NCBI GenBank assembly: GCA_965247435.1
Contig: OZ252019.1
Span: 1,984,001 to 2,048,000 of the forward strand
Direction of reading: 5' to 3'
Source of the DNA: Ilyomonas sp965247435
Lineage (GTDB): Bacteria > Bacteroidota > Bacteroidia > Chitinophagales > Chitinophagaceae
Length of the DNA stretch: 64,000 nucleotides
The notes under the pieces are model-generated. The model was given only the letters and a program-made list of their open reading frames with translations. It did not search any database and was not told the DNA's origin. Below are positions 1 through 10,000 of this stretch, one piece after another. The translations under genes were made by a program, and so were the position numbers. Position 1 is the stretch's first letter, and the number at the start of each line of letters is the position of its first letter.

Positions 1-481
1 CTATATCGGCATAGGAGCGGGCAATCTCGTACGAAACTTCTTTCCCTTCAAGGATTACTTTTTTGCCGGCGCCTTGTTTCAAAAAGTTCATTTCCTGCTG
101 CAGATCGTCCCAGTAAGAGGGCATTTGTTGCACAAAATCAATCCGTTGCTGGCCAAACTCGGTGGCCAGTTTGGTCAATGCATCCGATACAATGCCGGTG
201 CCGGCTTTATTAACAAAAAATCCTTTTTCCTGTGGATAAAAAGAGAGGCACGCCACACCAACCCGCCCTTTGGCAAGCGAGCTGGCATCGCTTTGTATAA
301 AGTTGGTGAGCGAGGCGATGTAGTTTTTTACTTTGTCGAAAAGGGAAGGTGCATCCCGGCGCCACACAGAAGTATGGTTGGTGATGTCATCAGATTGAAT
401 GCCGGGTGTGGCTGCAAAGCTGCGGGCATACGCCTTAATAGAAGGATGACAATGAATATCAACAAAAAAATGCGGTTCCAT
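1..481 (-). CDS. Metal-dependent hydrolase (amidohydrolase or dipeptidase-like), N-terminal part
   Basis: An open frame runs from an ATG at 481 leftwards off the window edge, so only the first 160 codons are present and the stop lies outside. The protein opens MEPHFFVDIHCHPSIKAY. The D-x-H-x-H pattern right after the start is typical of the first metal-binding strand of amidohydrolase or peptidase M19-type barrels. The rest of the visible part has no signal peptide. The closest guess is a membrane-dipeptidase-like or amidohydrolase family enzyme, but the diagnostic C-terminal metal ligands are not in view, so the exact family stays open. Confidence 0.6.
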   Translation of the reverse strand, partial: MEPHFFVDIHCHPSIKAYARSFAATPGIQSDDITNHTSVWRRDAPSLFDKVKNYIASLTNFIQSDASSLAKGRVGVACLSFYPQEKGFFVNKAGTGIVSDALTKLATEFGQQRIDFVQQMPSYWDDLQQEMNFLKQGAGKKVILEGKEVSYEIARSYADI

Positions 482-796
482 AGGTGCGGGTTTTTATAGT
501 TACAGAGCGGCAAAAATGCAAATACAACACAAGGCTGGCTGTTGCAACAACCGGCTCTCCAATAAATACAGTATATAAAAAGATTAGTCGTAGTTAAGCG
601 GCCGGCGCAAACAAAAACAAGCTGAATAGAAAAATTTCCAGGCTATAAAAAGGGATTAATTCCATTACAATACGGTGCTGATAAAAAGTGAATCAGGAAA
701 TCAGCTACCAAAAATGAAGTGCTAATGTAAAGCTTTACAGGAAGTTAGCAGCCGTAAGCTAGAAATAAATTTAAAGAAGTGATTCCCGGGGCGGGT
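482..796. other. Intergenic gap, no gene seen
   Basis: This A+T-rich spacer lies between the starts/ends of two minus-strand genes. I see no convincing reading frame, tRNA or strong hairpin in it; it presumably holds the promoter of the hydrolase at its left. Confidence 0.5.
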
Positions 797-1180
797 TTAG
801 ACATTATGGTTACGAAGGCTTTCTTCTATCTTAGCCAGCAAGTCTTTTTTCAAAAATGGTTTTTCTATAAAACCATCGGCGCCGGCTTCTGCAGCGGCAA
901 TATCTAAATTAGGCGTGGCAGAAACCATAAACACCGGCTTATCGCAGGTAAGCGCGTTTTGCTTCAGGTATTTGCAAATGGTTAACCCATCCACGCCTGA
1001 TAATTGCTTGTCTAATAAATATATATCTGCATCCTGGTGTTTATCTTCAAGCAACGGCCGCGGCTGTGGTAGTACCACCGTATCGTAGCCGGCCTTTTCA
1101 AAAATAATTTTGAAAATTTCCTGTACGCCCGGATCATCATCAACTACTACAATCTTTTTTCTCAAAAAATCTGCTTTCAT
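797..1180 (-). CDS. Single-domain response regulator (receiver only)
   Basis: This 127-residue protein is a lone CheY-like receiver domain with no output domain. The acidic pocket is DDD at 14-16, the likely phospho-acceptor is Asp57 (context LLDKQLSG), the switch Ser is Ser87 and the conserved Lys is Lys107 (EKPF). It would accept phosphate from a histidine kinase and act by protein contact. No kinase lies beside it; the kinases at 7-12 kb and 17-18 kb are candidates only by distance. It stands alone, with gaps of about 315 bases on both sides. Start ATG at 1180. Confidence 0.9.
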   Translation of the reverse strand: MKADFLRKKIVVVDDDPGVQEIFKIIFEKAGYDTVVLPQPRPLLEDKHQDADIYLLDKQLSGVDGLTICKYLKQNALTCDKPVFMVSATPNLDIAAAEAGADGFIEKPFLKKDLLAKIEESLRNHNV

Positions 1181-1498
1181 TTATGGAAACAAATTTTAAA
1201 CCTAATTTATGATACACACTTCTTTTCCCCGCTTTATTTCAGAAAAATTTGTAGTATGCAGCTTGCCTGGACATCCAAAATTTTTCAGGAGCGGTACCCT
1301 GCAGTGCCGGTTTTTAAAACCAGATGCACTGTTCAGCGCTTTTACAGGTGTATAGAAGCAAATGGTGCAAAGCCATCCTGCAAATGACCTGCAACTGCTT
1401 CATTCGCCTAAGGGTATTCGAGTTGAACTACCTCTTAAACCCTAAAAAGAACGATTGGCAAGGAACATTAATATTGAAGTATCAGACAAAAATTTCCT
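1181..1498. other. Intergenic gap, no gene seen
   Basis: About 320 bases between two minus-strand genes. The short open frames across it show no recognisable motif. It should hold the promoter of the receiver gene to the left. Confidence 0.5.
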
Positions 1499-2395
1499 TT
1501 AATTCAGCAACCGGTATTCGTTCGGCGATTGCCCGACCCATTGCTTAAACAGGCGGGTAAAATGCTGCGGATATTTAAAGCCCAATTCATAAGCAACCTG
1601 GCTCACTGATTTGCTTTGGTCCCAGATTTTTTCCTTCGCTACATCAATCACTTTCACTTGTATATACTCCTGTGCTGTTTTTCCGGTTTCTTTCTTTACC
1701 AGGTCGCCAAAATAACCCGGTGATAAATTCATTTCTCCTGCACAATAAGCAACAGAAGGCAAGCCAATGGTTTGCGGTTTGTTTGTTTCATAATACTCGT
1801 TCAGCAAAGTCTCAAAACGTTCCAGGATGCTCTTGTGTACAGTATCGCGGGTAATAAACTGGCGGTCGTAAAAACGGGTGCAATAATTCAGGAACAATTC
1901 AATGTTTGATACAATCAATCGTTTGCTGTGCTTGTCAATCGCATGTTCCAATTCGTATTCAATTTTAGAAAAACAATCCATCACAATTTTCCGTTCCCGT
2001 TCCGAAAGGTGCAGCGCTTCATTCGACTGATAACTAAAGAATGTATAGTCCTGAATATGCCGCCCAAGCGTTGTGCCGTGTATCAAGTCGGGATGAAAGA
2101 CCAGCGCATAACCTTTTGGCTGATAGGTTTCTCCGTTGCTGTTTATGCCTGCTACCTGTCCGGGCGCCAGAAAAACCAACGTGCCTTCCCCGTAATCATA
2201 CGTGTGTCTTCCATACACCAGGTCACCACATTTCACCTCCTTTAAAAATATCGTGTAAAAGCCGAAATACATCCGCGAACCGCCGCGTGGGTTTGCCTTC
2301 GATAAATCAACCACACTAATCAGCGGGTGCAGTGTTTCATTGTTGTTGAATACGTTGTAATCGTTGATTGTTTCAAACCGCTTCATCTCATCCAT
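1499..2395 (-). CDS. AraC family transcriptional regulator
   Basis: 298 residues. The C-terminal third carries the AraC/XylS double helix-turn-helix; its last helix and signature are visible as SQVAYELGFKYPQHFTRLFK followed by GQSPNEYR. The first ~180 residues resemble the cupin-like sensor half of Bacteroidota AraC regulators. It is transcribed away from the aldo/keto reductase at 2555 with a 159-base spacer between the two starts, the usual arrangement for a regulator controlling a divergent operon. It is therefore the likely controller of the 2.5-6.4 kb redox cluster; the inducer is unknown. A second ATG three codons in (MKRFETIND) is an equally possible start. Confidence 0.9.
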   Translation of the reverse strand: MDEMKRFETINDYNVFNNNETLHPLISVVDLSKANPRGGSRMYFGFYTIFLKEVKCGDLVYGRHTYDYGEGTLVFLAPGQVAGINSNGETYQPKGYALVFHPDLIHGTTLGRHIQDYTFFSYQSNEALHLSERERKIVMDCFSKIEYELEHAIDKHSKRLIVSNIELFLNYCTRFYDRQFITRDTVHKSILERFETLLNEYYETNKPQTIGLPSVAYCAGEMNLSPGYFGDLVKKETGKTAQEYIQVKVIDVAKEKIWDQSKSVSQVAYELGFKYPQHFTRLFKQWVGQSPNEYRLLN

Positions 2396-2417
2396 GACGC
2401 TGTTGTTTGTACCGAAT

Positions 2418-2425
2418 CAAAACTA
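2418..2425 (-). promoter_or_regulatory. Possible -7 promoter box of the AraC gene
   Basis: On the minus strand the bases read TAGTTTTG, matching the Bacteroidota sigma-A -7 consensus TAnnTTTG, about 23 bases before the AraC start codon. No clear -33 TTTG box is seen at the right distance, so this rests on one element. Confidence 0.35.
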
Positions 2426-2554
2426 CCACTTTGTGCAAGCTTTTTATACGGAGCAATTCCCAATCAGCAATATTGGTAGGTAAAACCGGAATCTATATAC
2501 AATGCAGCCGGATAAATGCGATGACCTTTGCAATAGCAAAAAAGAATAGAAACT

Positions 2555-3406
2555 ATGGAACAGGTTACATTGAATAACGGCGTTACAATGCCCATCTTAG
2601 GCTTTGGTGTTTTCCAGGTGAAAGATTTAGTGGAATGCGAAAGAAGCGTGATTGATGCCATTGAAACAGGTTATCGTTTGATTGATACCGCTCAATCGTA
2701 TGAGAACGAAGAAGCCGTTGGCAAAGCCATTAAAAAAAGTGGTGTAAAGCGAGAAGCGTTATTTATTACAACGAAGCTTTGGATACAGTCTAACGGTTAC
2801 GACGGCGCAAAGAAAGCATTTGAAAAATCAATGAAGAAATTAGGGTTAGATTATCTGGATTTGTACCTTATTCACCAGCCGTTTGGAGATGTATATGGCG
2901 AATGGAGAGCCATGGAGGAATTGTACAAAGAAGGAAGAATAAAAGCCATTGGTGTCAGCAATTTTCAACCCGACAGGTTGATTGATTTAATCATTCACAA
3001 CGAAGTAGTTCCTGCCGTTAACCAGGTTGAAACGCATCCGTTTCATCAGCAAACAGAAACACAGCAATTCATGCAGGAAAACGGGGTGCACATAGAATCG
3101 TGGGGTCCGTTTGCCGAAGGCAAAAACGATTTGTTTCATAATGAGTTGCTCCTTTCCATTGGTAAGAAGTATAACAAGACGATTGCCCAGGTAGTGATTC
3201 GCTGGCTTACGCAAAGAGGTATTGTGGCTATACCAAAATCAGTTAGAAAGGAAAGAATGGAAGAGAACTTCAATAGCCTCGATTTTGAACTGAGCAACGA
3301 AGACGTGGAAAGGATTAAAACATTGGACACAAACAAGAGCAGCTTCTTCGACCACCGCGACCCAAAAATGGTAAAATGGCTGGGTGAAAGAAAACTGAAT
3401 GATTAA
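2555..3406 (+). CDS. Aldo/keto reductase, 283 aa
   Basis: A full-length (beta/alpha)8 aldo/keto reductase of the 2,5-diketo-gluconate reductase-like type, expected to reduce aldehydes or ketones with NADPH in the cytoplasm. The catalytic tetrad is intact: Asp44, Tyr49, Lys74 and His107 (contexts LIDTAQSYENE, TTKLW, LYLIHQP). The family signature IPKSVRKERMEEN sits near the C-terminus and binds the cofactor phosphate. It is first in a same-strand run that includes a second reductase, two cupins and a monooxygenase-like protein, and lies opposite an AraC regulator. Substrate unknown. Confidence 0.95.
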   Translation: MEQVTLNNGVTMPILGFGVFQVKDLVECERSVIDAIETGYRLIDTAQSYENEEAVGKAIKKSGVKREALFITTKLWIQSNGYDGAKKAFEKSMKKLGLDYLDLYLIHQPFGDVYGEWRAMEELYKEGRIKAIGVSNFQPDRLIDLIIHNEVVPAVNQVETHPFHQQTETQQFMQENGVHIESWGPFAEGKNDLFHNELLLSIGKKYNKTIAQVVIRWLTQRGIVAIPKSVRKERMEENFNSLDFELSNEDVERIKTLDTNKSSFFDHRDPKMVKWLGERKLND

Positions 3407-3445
3407 TCGCCGCTGGCGTTAACCTGAAAAATAAAATGATTATTT

Positions 3446-3844
3446 ATGGAAATCACAAAAATTGGTTCGCAACCTTCCGCCAAAGGACCGGAAGACTGGT
3501 TTACCGGCGCCGTGCGTGTGGATGCTTTGTTTCAACCCAATGATGCAAGACGCGCAGCCGCAGCTACCGTTACATTTGAGCCGGGGGCAAGAACTGCCTG
3601 GCACACACATCCGTTAGGTCAAACATTAATTGTAACCTCTGGTTGCGGCTGGGTACAACGGGAAGGCGCTTCTGTTGAAGAAATTCATCCCGGCGATGTA
3701 GTTTGGTTTGAACCGGATGAAAAACACTGGCATGGAGCTACGGCAACCAATGGCATGACACATATTGCCATACAGGAAAACCTAAACGGTAAAGTAGTGG
3801 ACTGGATGGAAAAAGTAAGCGAAGAACAATATCGCAAAATATAA
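3446..3844 (+). CDS. Cupin-domain protein, cytoplasmic
   Basis: A 132-residue single cupin. The metal motif is His53-x-His55-x3-Gln59 in WHTHPLGQT, with the second-motif His94 in KHWHGA. Bacterial cupins of this length include (R)-mandelonitrile lyase-like and quercetinase-like proteins, so the reaction cannot be fixed. It has no signal peptide, unlike its relative at 5449, which shares the G-x-W-HxHP-x-GQ and EHWHGA pattern. It lies 39 bases after the reductase gene, consistent with co-transcription. Confidence 0.85.
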   Translation: MEITKIGSQPSAKGPEDWFTGAVRVDALFQPNDARRAAAATVTFEPGARTAWHTHPLGQTLIVTSGCGWVQREGASVEEIHPGDVVWFEPDEKHWHGATATNGMTHIAIQENLNGKVVDWMEKVSEEQYRKI

Positions 3845-3880
3845 AGCCTGACCCAATAGAAACAGGTGAGGTGGGTAAAC

Positions 3881-4330
3881 ATGTTAAAACTTTTATTTAT
3901 GAAAATTGTTATAACAACCGATAAATTACAATGGAACGGCACCAAATTGTTAACGATAGTAATTGCACTATTGATGCTATCATTTTTATGTACCAGTAAG
4001 ATTATGGCACAGGAAAAAAATCAAATGGTCAGATTAGCAAAGATTAAAGTTGATCCGTTACAACTGGAAAAATACAATGCTGCGCTTAAAGAACAAATGG
4101 CTGCTGCGGTTCGTGTTGAGCCAGGTGTCTTAACCTATTATGCGGTTGCCGATAAAAGCGATCCTTCCAGGATTACTATCCTTGAAATATATGCGGATAC
4201 AGCCGCTTACAAATTGCATATAGAAACACCGCATTTTAAGAAATATAAGGCAACGGTAAAAGACATGGTTACCTCCCTGGAGCTTGATGATGTTACATTA
4301 ATTGGTTCTGCTAAAAAGCAGGACATGTAA
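3881..4330 (+). CDS. Exported antibiotic-biosynthesis-monooxygenase (ABM) domain protein
   Basis: The C-terminal ~95 residues have the ferredoxin-like ABM fold pattern: VRLAKIKVDPLQLEKYNAAL, then EPGVLTYYAV, then ILEIYADTAAYKLHIETPHF with the usual His. Members are small quinol or polyketide monooxygenases or dimeric binding proteins. The N-terminus has a hydrophobic stretch ending near MAQ, so the protein is probably exported. I start it at ATG 3881, preceded by a purine-rich GGTGAGGTGGG stretch; GTG 3866 and ATG 3899 are alternatives. It sits between the cupin and the second reductase. Confidence 0.75.
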   Translation: MLKLLFMKIVITTDKLQWNGTKLLTIVIALLMLSFLCTSKIMAQEKNQMVRLAKIKVDPLQLEKYNAALKEQMAAAVRVEPGVLTYYAVADKSDPSRITILEIYADTAAYKLHIETPHFKKYKATVKDMVTSLELDDVTLIGSAKKQDM

Positions 4331-4426
4331 CGTAAAATGCAAGTGTCTTTTTATCATTTCTACCCGGCTATTATAAAAATGGCTGACGAAAGAAGTAAAC
4401 AATTCAATTCATTAAAAATGTAAGTT

Positions 4427-5410
4427 ATGCAAAAAAGAATGGCGGGTAAAAGCGGCTTGGAAGTATCAGCGCTTGGTTTGGGTTGTATGGGATTGAGCTT
4501 TGGCTATGGTCCGGCAACAGACAAACAGGATGGCATCAATCTTATACGTGCTGCCTACGACAAAGGCGTCACCTTCTTTGATACCGCAGAAGCATACGGA
4601 CCTTATACAAACGAAGAACTGCTTGGCGAAGCGTTGGAACCGATGCGTAACGAAGTAGTGATTGCCACCAAATTTGGCTTTAAAGAAGGCAAGCCACCGA
4701 TGGGATTAGACAGCCGCCCCGAAACGATAAGAGCCGTTGCGGATGCATCGCTGAAGCGTTTGCGTACAGATGTAATAGACTTATTTTATCAGCATCGTGT
4801 TGACCCGAATGTTCCTATTGAAGACGTAGCCGGAACCGTGAAAGATTTAATTAAAGAAGGCAAGGTAAAACACTTTGGTTTGTCGGAAGCCGGCGCACAA
4901 ACCATCCGTAAAGCACATGCCGTTCAGCCGGTTGCTGCCCTGCAAAGCGAATACTCGCTTTGGTGGAAAGAACCTGAGCAGGAAATACTACCAACGCTGG
5001 AAGAACTGGGTATTGGCTTCGTGCCGTTTAGTCCGCTGGGTAAAGGCTTTTTAACCGGCAAGATTGACGAAAACACCAGCTTCGACAAAGGGGATTTTCG
5101 CAATACCGTTCCCCGTTTTTCGGAAGAAAACCGGAAAGCCAATCAGTCTTTGGTTGATTTGCTAAGCACCATTGCAAAAGATAAAAATGCAACACCTGCG
5201 CAGATTGCATTGGCATGGCTGCTGGCACAAAAGCCGTGGATCGTACCGATTCCGGGCACGACCAAAATACACCGGCTGGAAGAAAATATTGGTGCCGCAG
5301 ACATTACACTTAGCGATGGCGATTTAAAAGAGATTCAGGATGCCGTAGCGAACATTGAAATCGTTGGTGCCCGATATAATGAACAAGGACAAAAAATGAT
5401 CAACCGGTAA
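4427..5410 (+). CDS. Aldo/keto reductase, 327 aa
   Basis: A second, clearly different aldo/keto reductase, of the longer class that includes AKR13-type and IolS/YajO-like oxidoreductases. The tetrad is visible as Asp52, Tyr57, Lys82 and His123 (FFDTAEAYGP, ATKFGF, LFYQHRVD), and the cofactor-site motif PIPGTTKIHRLEENIGA is near the end. Two aldo/keto reductases of different subclasses in one AraC-linked cluster suggest detoxification of reactive carbonyls or reduction of a quinone-like metabolite; that is inference. 96 bases separate it from the ABM gene. Confidence 0.95.
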   Translation: MQKRMAGKSGLEVSALGLGCMGLSFGYGPATDKQDGINLIRAAYDKGVTFFDTAEAYGPYTNEELLGEALEPMRNEVVIATKFGFKEGKPPMGLDSRPETIRAVADASLKRLRTDVIDLFYQHRVDPNVPIEDVAGTVKDLIKEGKVKHFGLSEAGAQTIRKAHAVQPVAALQSEYSLWWKEPEQEILPTLEELGIGFVPFSPLGKGFLTGKIDENTSFDKGDFRNTVPRFSEENRKANQSLVDLLSTIAKDKNATPAQIALAWLLAQKPWIVPIPGTTKIHRLEENIGAADITLSDGDLKEIQDAVANIEIVGARYNEQGQKMINR

Positions 5411-5448
5411 GCATTCCATTATCTATTATCTGCTAAAATTAAAATATA

Positions 5449-5907
5449 ATGAAGAGAGCGCTTTATGTACTGATATTCGTTACCGCTGCCTTATGTAATC
5501 GTGCATCAGCGCAAGACTCCACTTTATTTCCAAAAGGCGAAATCGGCAAAAACACAGATAATTACACAGGTACTATCTGGCTTAGCGAATTAAATCAGCC
5601 CGATAGCAACTTCACTTTCAGTGTAGCGCAGGCAGTCTATACAGCCGGTTCAAAGCTCGATTGGCATATTCATCCGGCAGGGCAATATCTGCTCATTACA
5701 GAAGGAACAGGTTATTACCAGGAGAAGGGAAAGCCAGGCCAGGTTGTTCACAAAGGAGACATTATCAAATGCCTTCCGGGTGTTGAGCATTGGCATGGCG
5801 CAGCGCCGGGCAGCAGCTTTGCTTACGTTGCTGTAACACCTGCTAGAAAAGGAAAAACAATGTGGTTAAAGCGTGTTTCTGATGCAGAATACAATAGCGT
5901 GAAATAA
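5449..5907 (+). CDS. Exported cupin-domain protein
   Basis: 152 residues with an N-terminal signal peptide ending ASAQ at about residue 22. The cupin metal motif is His73-x-His75-x3-Gln79 (DWHIHPAGQ) and His114 is in the second motif (EHWHGAAP). It is a periplasmic counterpart of the cytoplasmic cupin at 3446 and ends in a similar WLKRVSDAEYN segment, so the two are likely paralogs. It lies 38 bases after the reductase. Reaction unknown. Confidence 0.85.
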   Translation: MKRALYVLIFVTAALCNRASAQDSTLFPKGEIGKNTDNYTGTIWLSELNQPDSNFTFSVAQAVYTAGSKLDWHIHPAGQYLLITEGTGYYQEKGKPGQVVHKGDIIKCLPGVEHWHGAAPGSSFAYVAVTPARKGKTMWLKRVSDAEYNSVK

Positions 5908-5934
5908 TTATTTCATCACACAAAATCATAACAC

Positions 5935-6429
5935 ATGAAATCATCACTTTTCGTACTATTCTTAGTAATCCTTAGTACACAATTGTCTTATGCACAGCAG
6001 CCGCCAACGGAAACCATCAAAACGGCTGCGAATAACACTCCTGAACAGGAGGAAATCATCAACCTTTCCAAACAGAAATGGACTTGGATGGGGGATAAGA
6101 ATACAGATTCTTTGAATGTGCTGTTTGATGACAAAGCGATGTTCGTTCACATGGGCGGAAGCTGGGGTAAAACCCAGGAACTGGCCACCATTAAAAGCGG
6201 TGGCATCTGGTACAAGAAAGCAGAAGTGTATGGAGTTGTAGTAAACACGTTTGGCAATACGGCTATTCTTTTAAATGACATAGACTTAGAGGCAGTAGTG
6301 GGTGGCAACACAGTTACAAACCCTTTTATGGTTACGGAGGTATATATAAAAGAAAACGGTAACTGGAAAATGGGTTCACTCACTTTTTCACACCTGCTCA
6401 GGCCGGTTAAAATAAATACCAACAAATAA
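5935..6429 (+). CDS. Exported NTF2-like (DUF4440/SnoaL-type) protein
   Basis: 164 residues with a signal peptide ending SYAQ near residue 21. The mature part has the NTF2-like pattern: an N-terminal helix (EEIINLSKQKWTWMGDKNTD), then DDKAMFVHMGG, then strands ending in KENGNWKMGSLTFSHL. Members range from ketosteroid-isomerase-like enzymes to ligand-binding proteins; no catalytic pair is clear. It is the last intact gene of the redox run, 27 bases after the exported cupin. Confidence 0.75.
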   Translation: MKSSLFVLFLVILSTQLSYAQQPPTETIKTAANNTPEQEEIINLSKQKWTWMGDKNTDSLNVLFDDKAMFVHMGGSWGKTQELATIKSGGIWYKKAEVYGVVVNTFGNTAILLNDIDLEAVVGGNTVTNPFMVTEVYIKENGNWKMGSLTFSHLLRPVKINTNK

Positions 6430-6593
6430 CAGCATTAATGCATTACAGGTATAATTATAATTTAAACGGAGGCCCGGCTTCGTTAGAAAATAATACGCTG
6501 CAAATGCTTTCTGCATTGCACAGGAACTTTCTACCTTTATTATACTCCCGGTTTTATAATTTAAAAAAATTATCCTCTTATTAACCTAACCAC

Positions 6594-6971
6594 ATAGCAA
6601 ACTACAATTTAAACATCAATGGAAAAAAACAACAGGGAGATGTTGACCCCGCAACGCCTATGTTATGGGTGCTGCGCGATCATCTCAACCTCGTTGGCAC
6701 CAAGTATGGCTGTGGTATTGCCCAGTGCGGTGCGTGTACTATTTATTTAGGCGATACCGCCGTTCGCTCCTGCCAGTTACCTGTCTCATCTGTCGGCGAT
6801 CAGGCTATCACTACCATTGAGGGGTTAAGTGAAAAGGGAGATCATCCGTTGCAAAAAGCATGGCTGGAGCATGATGTAGCACAATGCGGCTATTGCCAGG
6901 CGAGGCAAATTATGAATGCTGCGGCTTTGCTTAAATCCAAACCGTATCCCGGCGCTTCTTATAAACCTTAA
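6594..6971 (+). pseudogene. iorA: Decayed isoquinoline 1-oxidoreductase small subunit (2Fe-2S), iorA remnant
   Basis: The frame encodes the plant-type [2Fe-2S] half of a xanthine-dehydrogenase-family small subunit: ATPMLWVLRDHLNLVGTKYG, CGIAQCGAC, then VAQCGYCQARQIMNAAALL. Three defects are visible. The position where these proteins start (MANYNLNINGKK) reads ATA (6594-6596) instead of ATG, with an in-frame stop just upstream at 6582. The family CQAGQI reads CQARQI. The frame ends with SYKP-stop, so the segment holding the second cluster's C-R-C-G ligands is missing. The large molybdenum subunit that should follow is absent. Translation from the internal ATG at 6660 would give a domain lacking its first strands. 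I treat it as a pseudogene. Confidence 0.8.
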
Positions 6972-7050
6972 AGTATTTTACACGTATGGTAAACAAATTT
7001 CGGGCAATGCTGCCTGCGGGCTTACCGGCAATGCGCGTTCCTTAAAATTA

Positions 7051-10000
7051 TCAGGGCTTTGGCCTTTTGTTGGATACCGGCAACTCTACCGTAAAAACGG
7101 AGCCTTTATCCTTCTCGCTCTGCACATGAATCGTACCCTCATGTTGCCGGATGATTTCCATAGAGATATACAGTCCAAGGCCAAGTCCGGGAAAGGTGGC
7201 GCTATCCGGGTCATTGGAGCGGAAGAAACGTTCAAACACCTTTTCACTGGTATTCGGTGTCATACCGATTCCAAAATCCTGCACGGCAACTTTTATTTTG
7301 TCTTCTTCTGTATAGCTGCTGATCACTATTTTATCCGCCTCCGGCGAGTACTTGATCGCATTGGACAAAAGATTTACAAACACCTGGCGCAGCCTTTCCT
7401 CATCGCCCCGTATTGTTGGTAACGCCTGCAGGTTAAGTACGACCGTATGCCGCGTGGTGGTTCTTTGCATCTCGTCTCCGATGTCCTGCAGCAGTTGGGT
7501 AATGTCTAACCCGGACATGTTGAGCGATAATCTACCTTCCGATATTTTAGTAACATCCAGCAGGTCGCGAATCAGGATGGTAAGCCGGTCAATCTGACCA
7601 TTCATTTTCTTTAAAAAAGTAATGGTTTGCTTATCATCGGAGGCGGCAAAATTATCATACAAAATTTCCGCATAGGCTTTAATACTTGTAACCGGTGTTT
7701 TTAACTCGTGGCTGGCAATGCCAATAAATTCATCCTTTTGCCGCTCAATCGTTTTACGGTCGGTAATATCATAAATTACGCCTGCCGCCTGCACCGGTTG
7801 CCTGGCTTCATTATAAAATACATTTCCGTAGTAACAAACCCAGCCGGTGCTTCCATTGTCGTACTGCACACGCACTTCAAGGCTAAGGCTGCCTTTTTTG
7901 TATAATTTCTCAAAAGCAGCGTCAAATTTTTGCCGGTCATCCGGATGCAGGTACTTTTTTGCCTGCTCATGATTCCACACTTCCTGGTAGGTAGTGTGGC
8001 CAAGCAACTGGTCGTGCCGGGCGCTGCGCTTTACCCTACCTGAGGCAGCATCCATATCCCATACCCCCATTTTAGAGGCATCCAGGGCTACATTCAGGCT
8101 GGCCTGCGCAGTTTTAAGCTCATCGTTAGCCAGCTTGCGGTCGGTAATGTCGTACATTACCCCGGTTAAACGGATCGCTTTACCTTTTTCTCTTTCTACC
8201 ACGCGCCCGTAGCCGGCCATCCAATGCGTCTCCCGGTCGTCAGCTTTTATAATCCGGAATTCTGCTTCATACACCCCTGTTTTGGTGATAGCTTTATCCA
8301 ACTGTTTCTCTACATAGTCAACATCGGCAGGATGGATAAACTTAATAAAATCTTCCGGCCCTTTTTCGAGGCCGTCCGGCTCCAGCCCAAACAAAATATA
8401 ATGCTGCTCATTCCAGATAATCCTGTCGGATGTAAGGTTCCAGTCCCAGGTAGCAAGGCCGCCGGCTTCCAGCGCTATACGGTAGCGTTCCTCCCACTGG
8501 CGGATGGCGGTCTCACTTTTCAGCTTATCCGTTATATCGCGCACCATTTTTAAAAATCCTGCGCCGTCTTTAAGCGGTTGCAGCGTGCCCGAAACATAAA
8601 TGCGGGAACCATCTTTCCGCAGGTGAAAACGCTCGTCGGGTGCAATCCCTTTTTCCAGCGCAGTCTTTATTTCCTGCTCCGGCTGTTTAGCTTCCCGGTC
8701 TTCCGGCGTAAAAATCATCCTGGCCGACTGCCCCAGCGCTTCGCTTTCTGTCCAGCCAAATATCTTCTCTGCTGTTTTATTCCAACTGGTAATGCTGTAG
8801 TCTGCCGCAGTAGTAAAAATGGCGTAGTCCGATGCGCTTTCTACGAGGTTGCGCAGGCGCTCTTTAGATTCCTGCGCTGCTTCTTCTGCTTGTTTGTTAT
8901 TTGTAATGTCGAGTGTTACACCCATCATGCGCGCCGGCATTCCTTCTGCATTGTAATATACCCGCCCGCGGTCGTATATCCAGTGTATGCTGCCGTCATC
9001 CCACTGTATGCGCACCTGCAGGTCGAGTATGCCGGTTTCTATAGCCTCGCTGAACGTTTTATCAAACTTCGCCCGGTCTTCCGGTACAACATGGCGCTGA
9101 AAAATTTTCCGGTTCCATTTCTCAACGGGCTGCTCATATCCGAAAATCATATTGTGCCGCATGTTGGTCTGTGCTTCACCCGTAGTAAAATCAATAGACC
9201 ATACGCCCATGCGGGCGGCTTCCAGCGCTACCTCCAGGCTTTGCTGCGTGTCCAGCAATGCTGTCTCCACCAGCCGGCGGTCGGTTACATTGCGGGCAAT
9301 GGTAGAAATGCCCATCACCCGGCCATTAATGTCTTTAATAGGAGAGAGCCGTACTTCGAGGTTCATTAACTGTCCGCTCTTATTCATCCGGATACTATCA
9401 TATATCTCTACTACTTCGCTTTGCTTTATTTTTTCAATATTACCCAGCATGTCTTTTAAGTCTTCCGGCAGGGTAAGCATAGTTACCGGTTTGCCTATCG
9501 CTTCTGCTGCCTTGTACCCATACAGCGCTTCTGCTGCCTTGTTCCAACTGGTAATGATGCTGTCAAAATTGATGGTTATAATAGAGTCTATAGAAGATTC
9601 TACAATAGAAGCGAGGAAAAATTTGTCTTTCTCCAGCTTTTTACGTTCCGTAATATTAAAAAAAGTAAGTACCACGCCGTTTATCCGGTCGTCGCTGGTG
9701 CGGTAAGGCAGTGCCCGCATCATAAAAAAGCGCCCGTCGGTCGTTTGTACTTCCCGCTCTGCAGGCTGCAGCGTTTCCAGCACCGCTTCGGCATCGGCCA
9801 TCAGGTCTGCATCTCCCAGCCTGTTGGTAATGTCGGACAGCGGCCGGCCAAAGTCGGTAGGGATCAAATTAAATATTTCGGTGGTGGCCGGCGTAAACCG
9901 TTTAATGCGAAAGCTCCTGTCTAAAAATATAGTGCCGATGGCTGTTGAGTTAATAAAGTTGGTAAGGTCATTGCCGGACTGGCTGATCTCCTCGATTTTT

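Noticed and set aside
8578..9369. Open frame of 263 codons on the plus strand
   Set aside because: It lies wholly antisense to the PAS region of the 1716-residue kinase and has no domain features.
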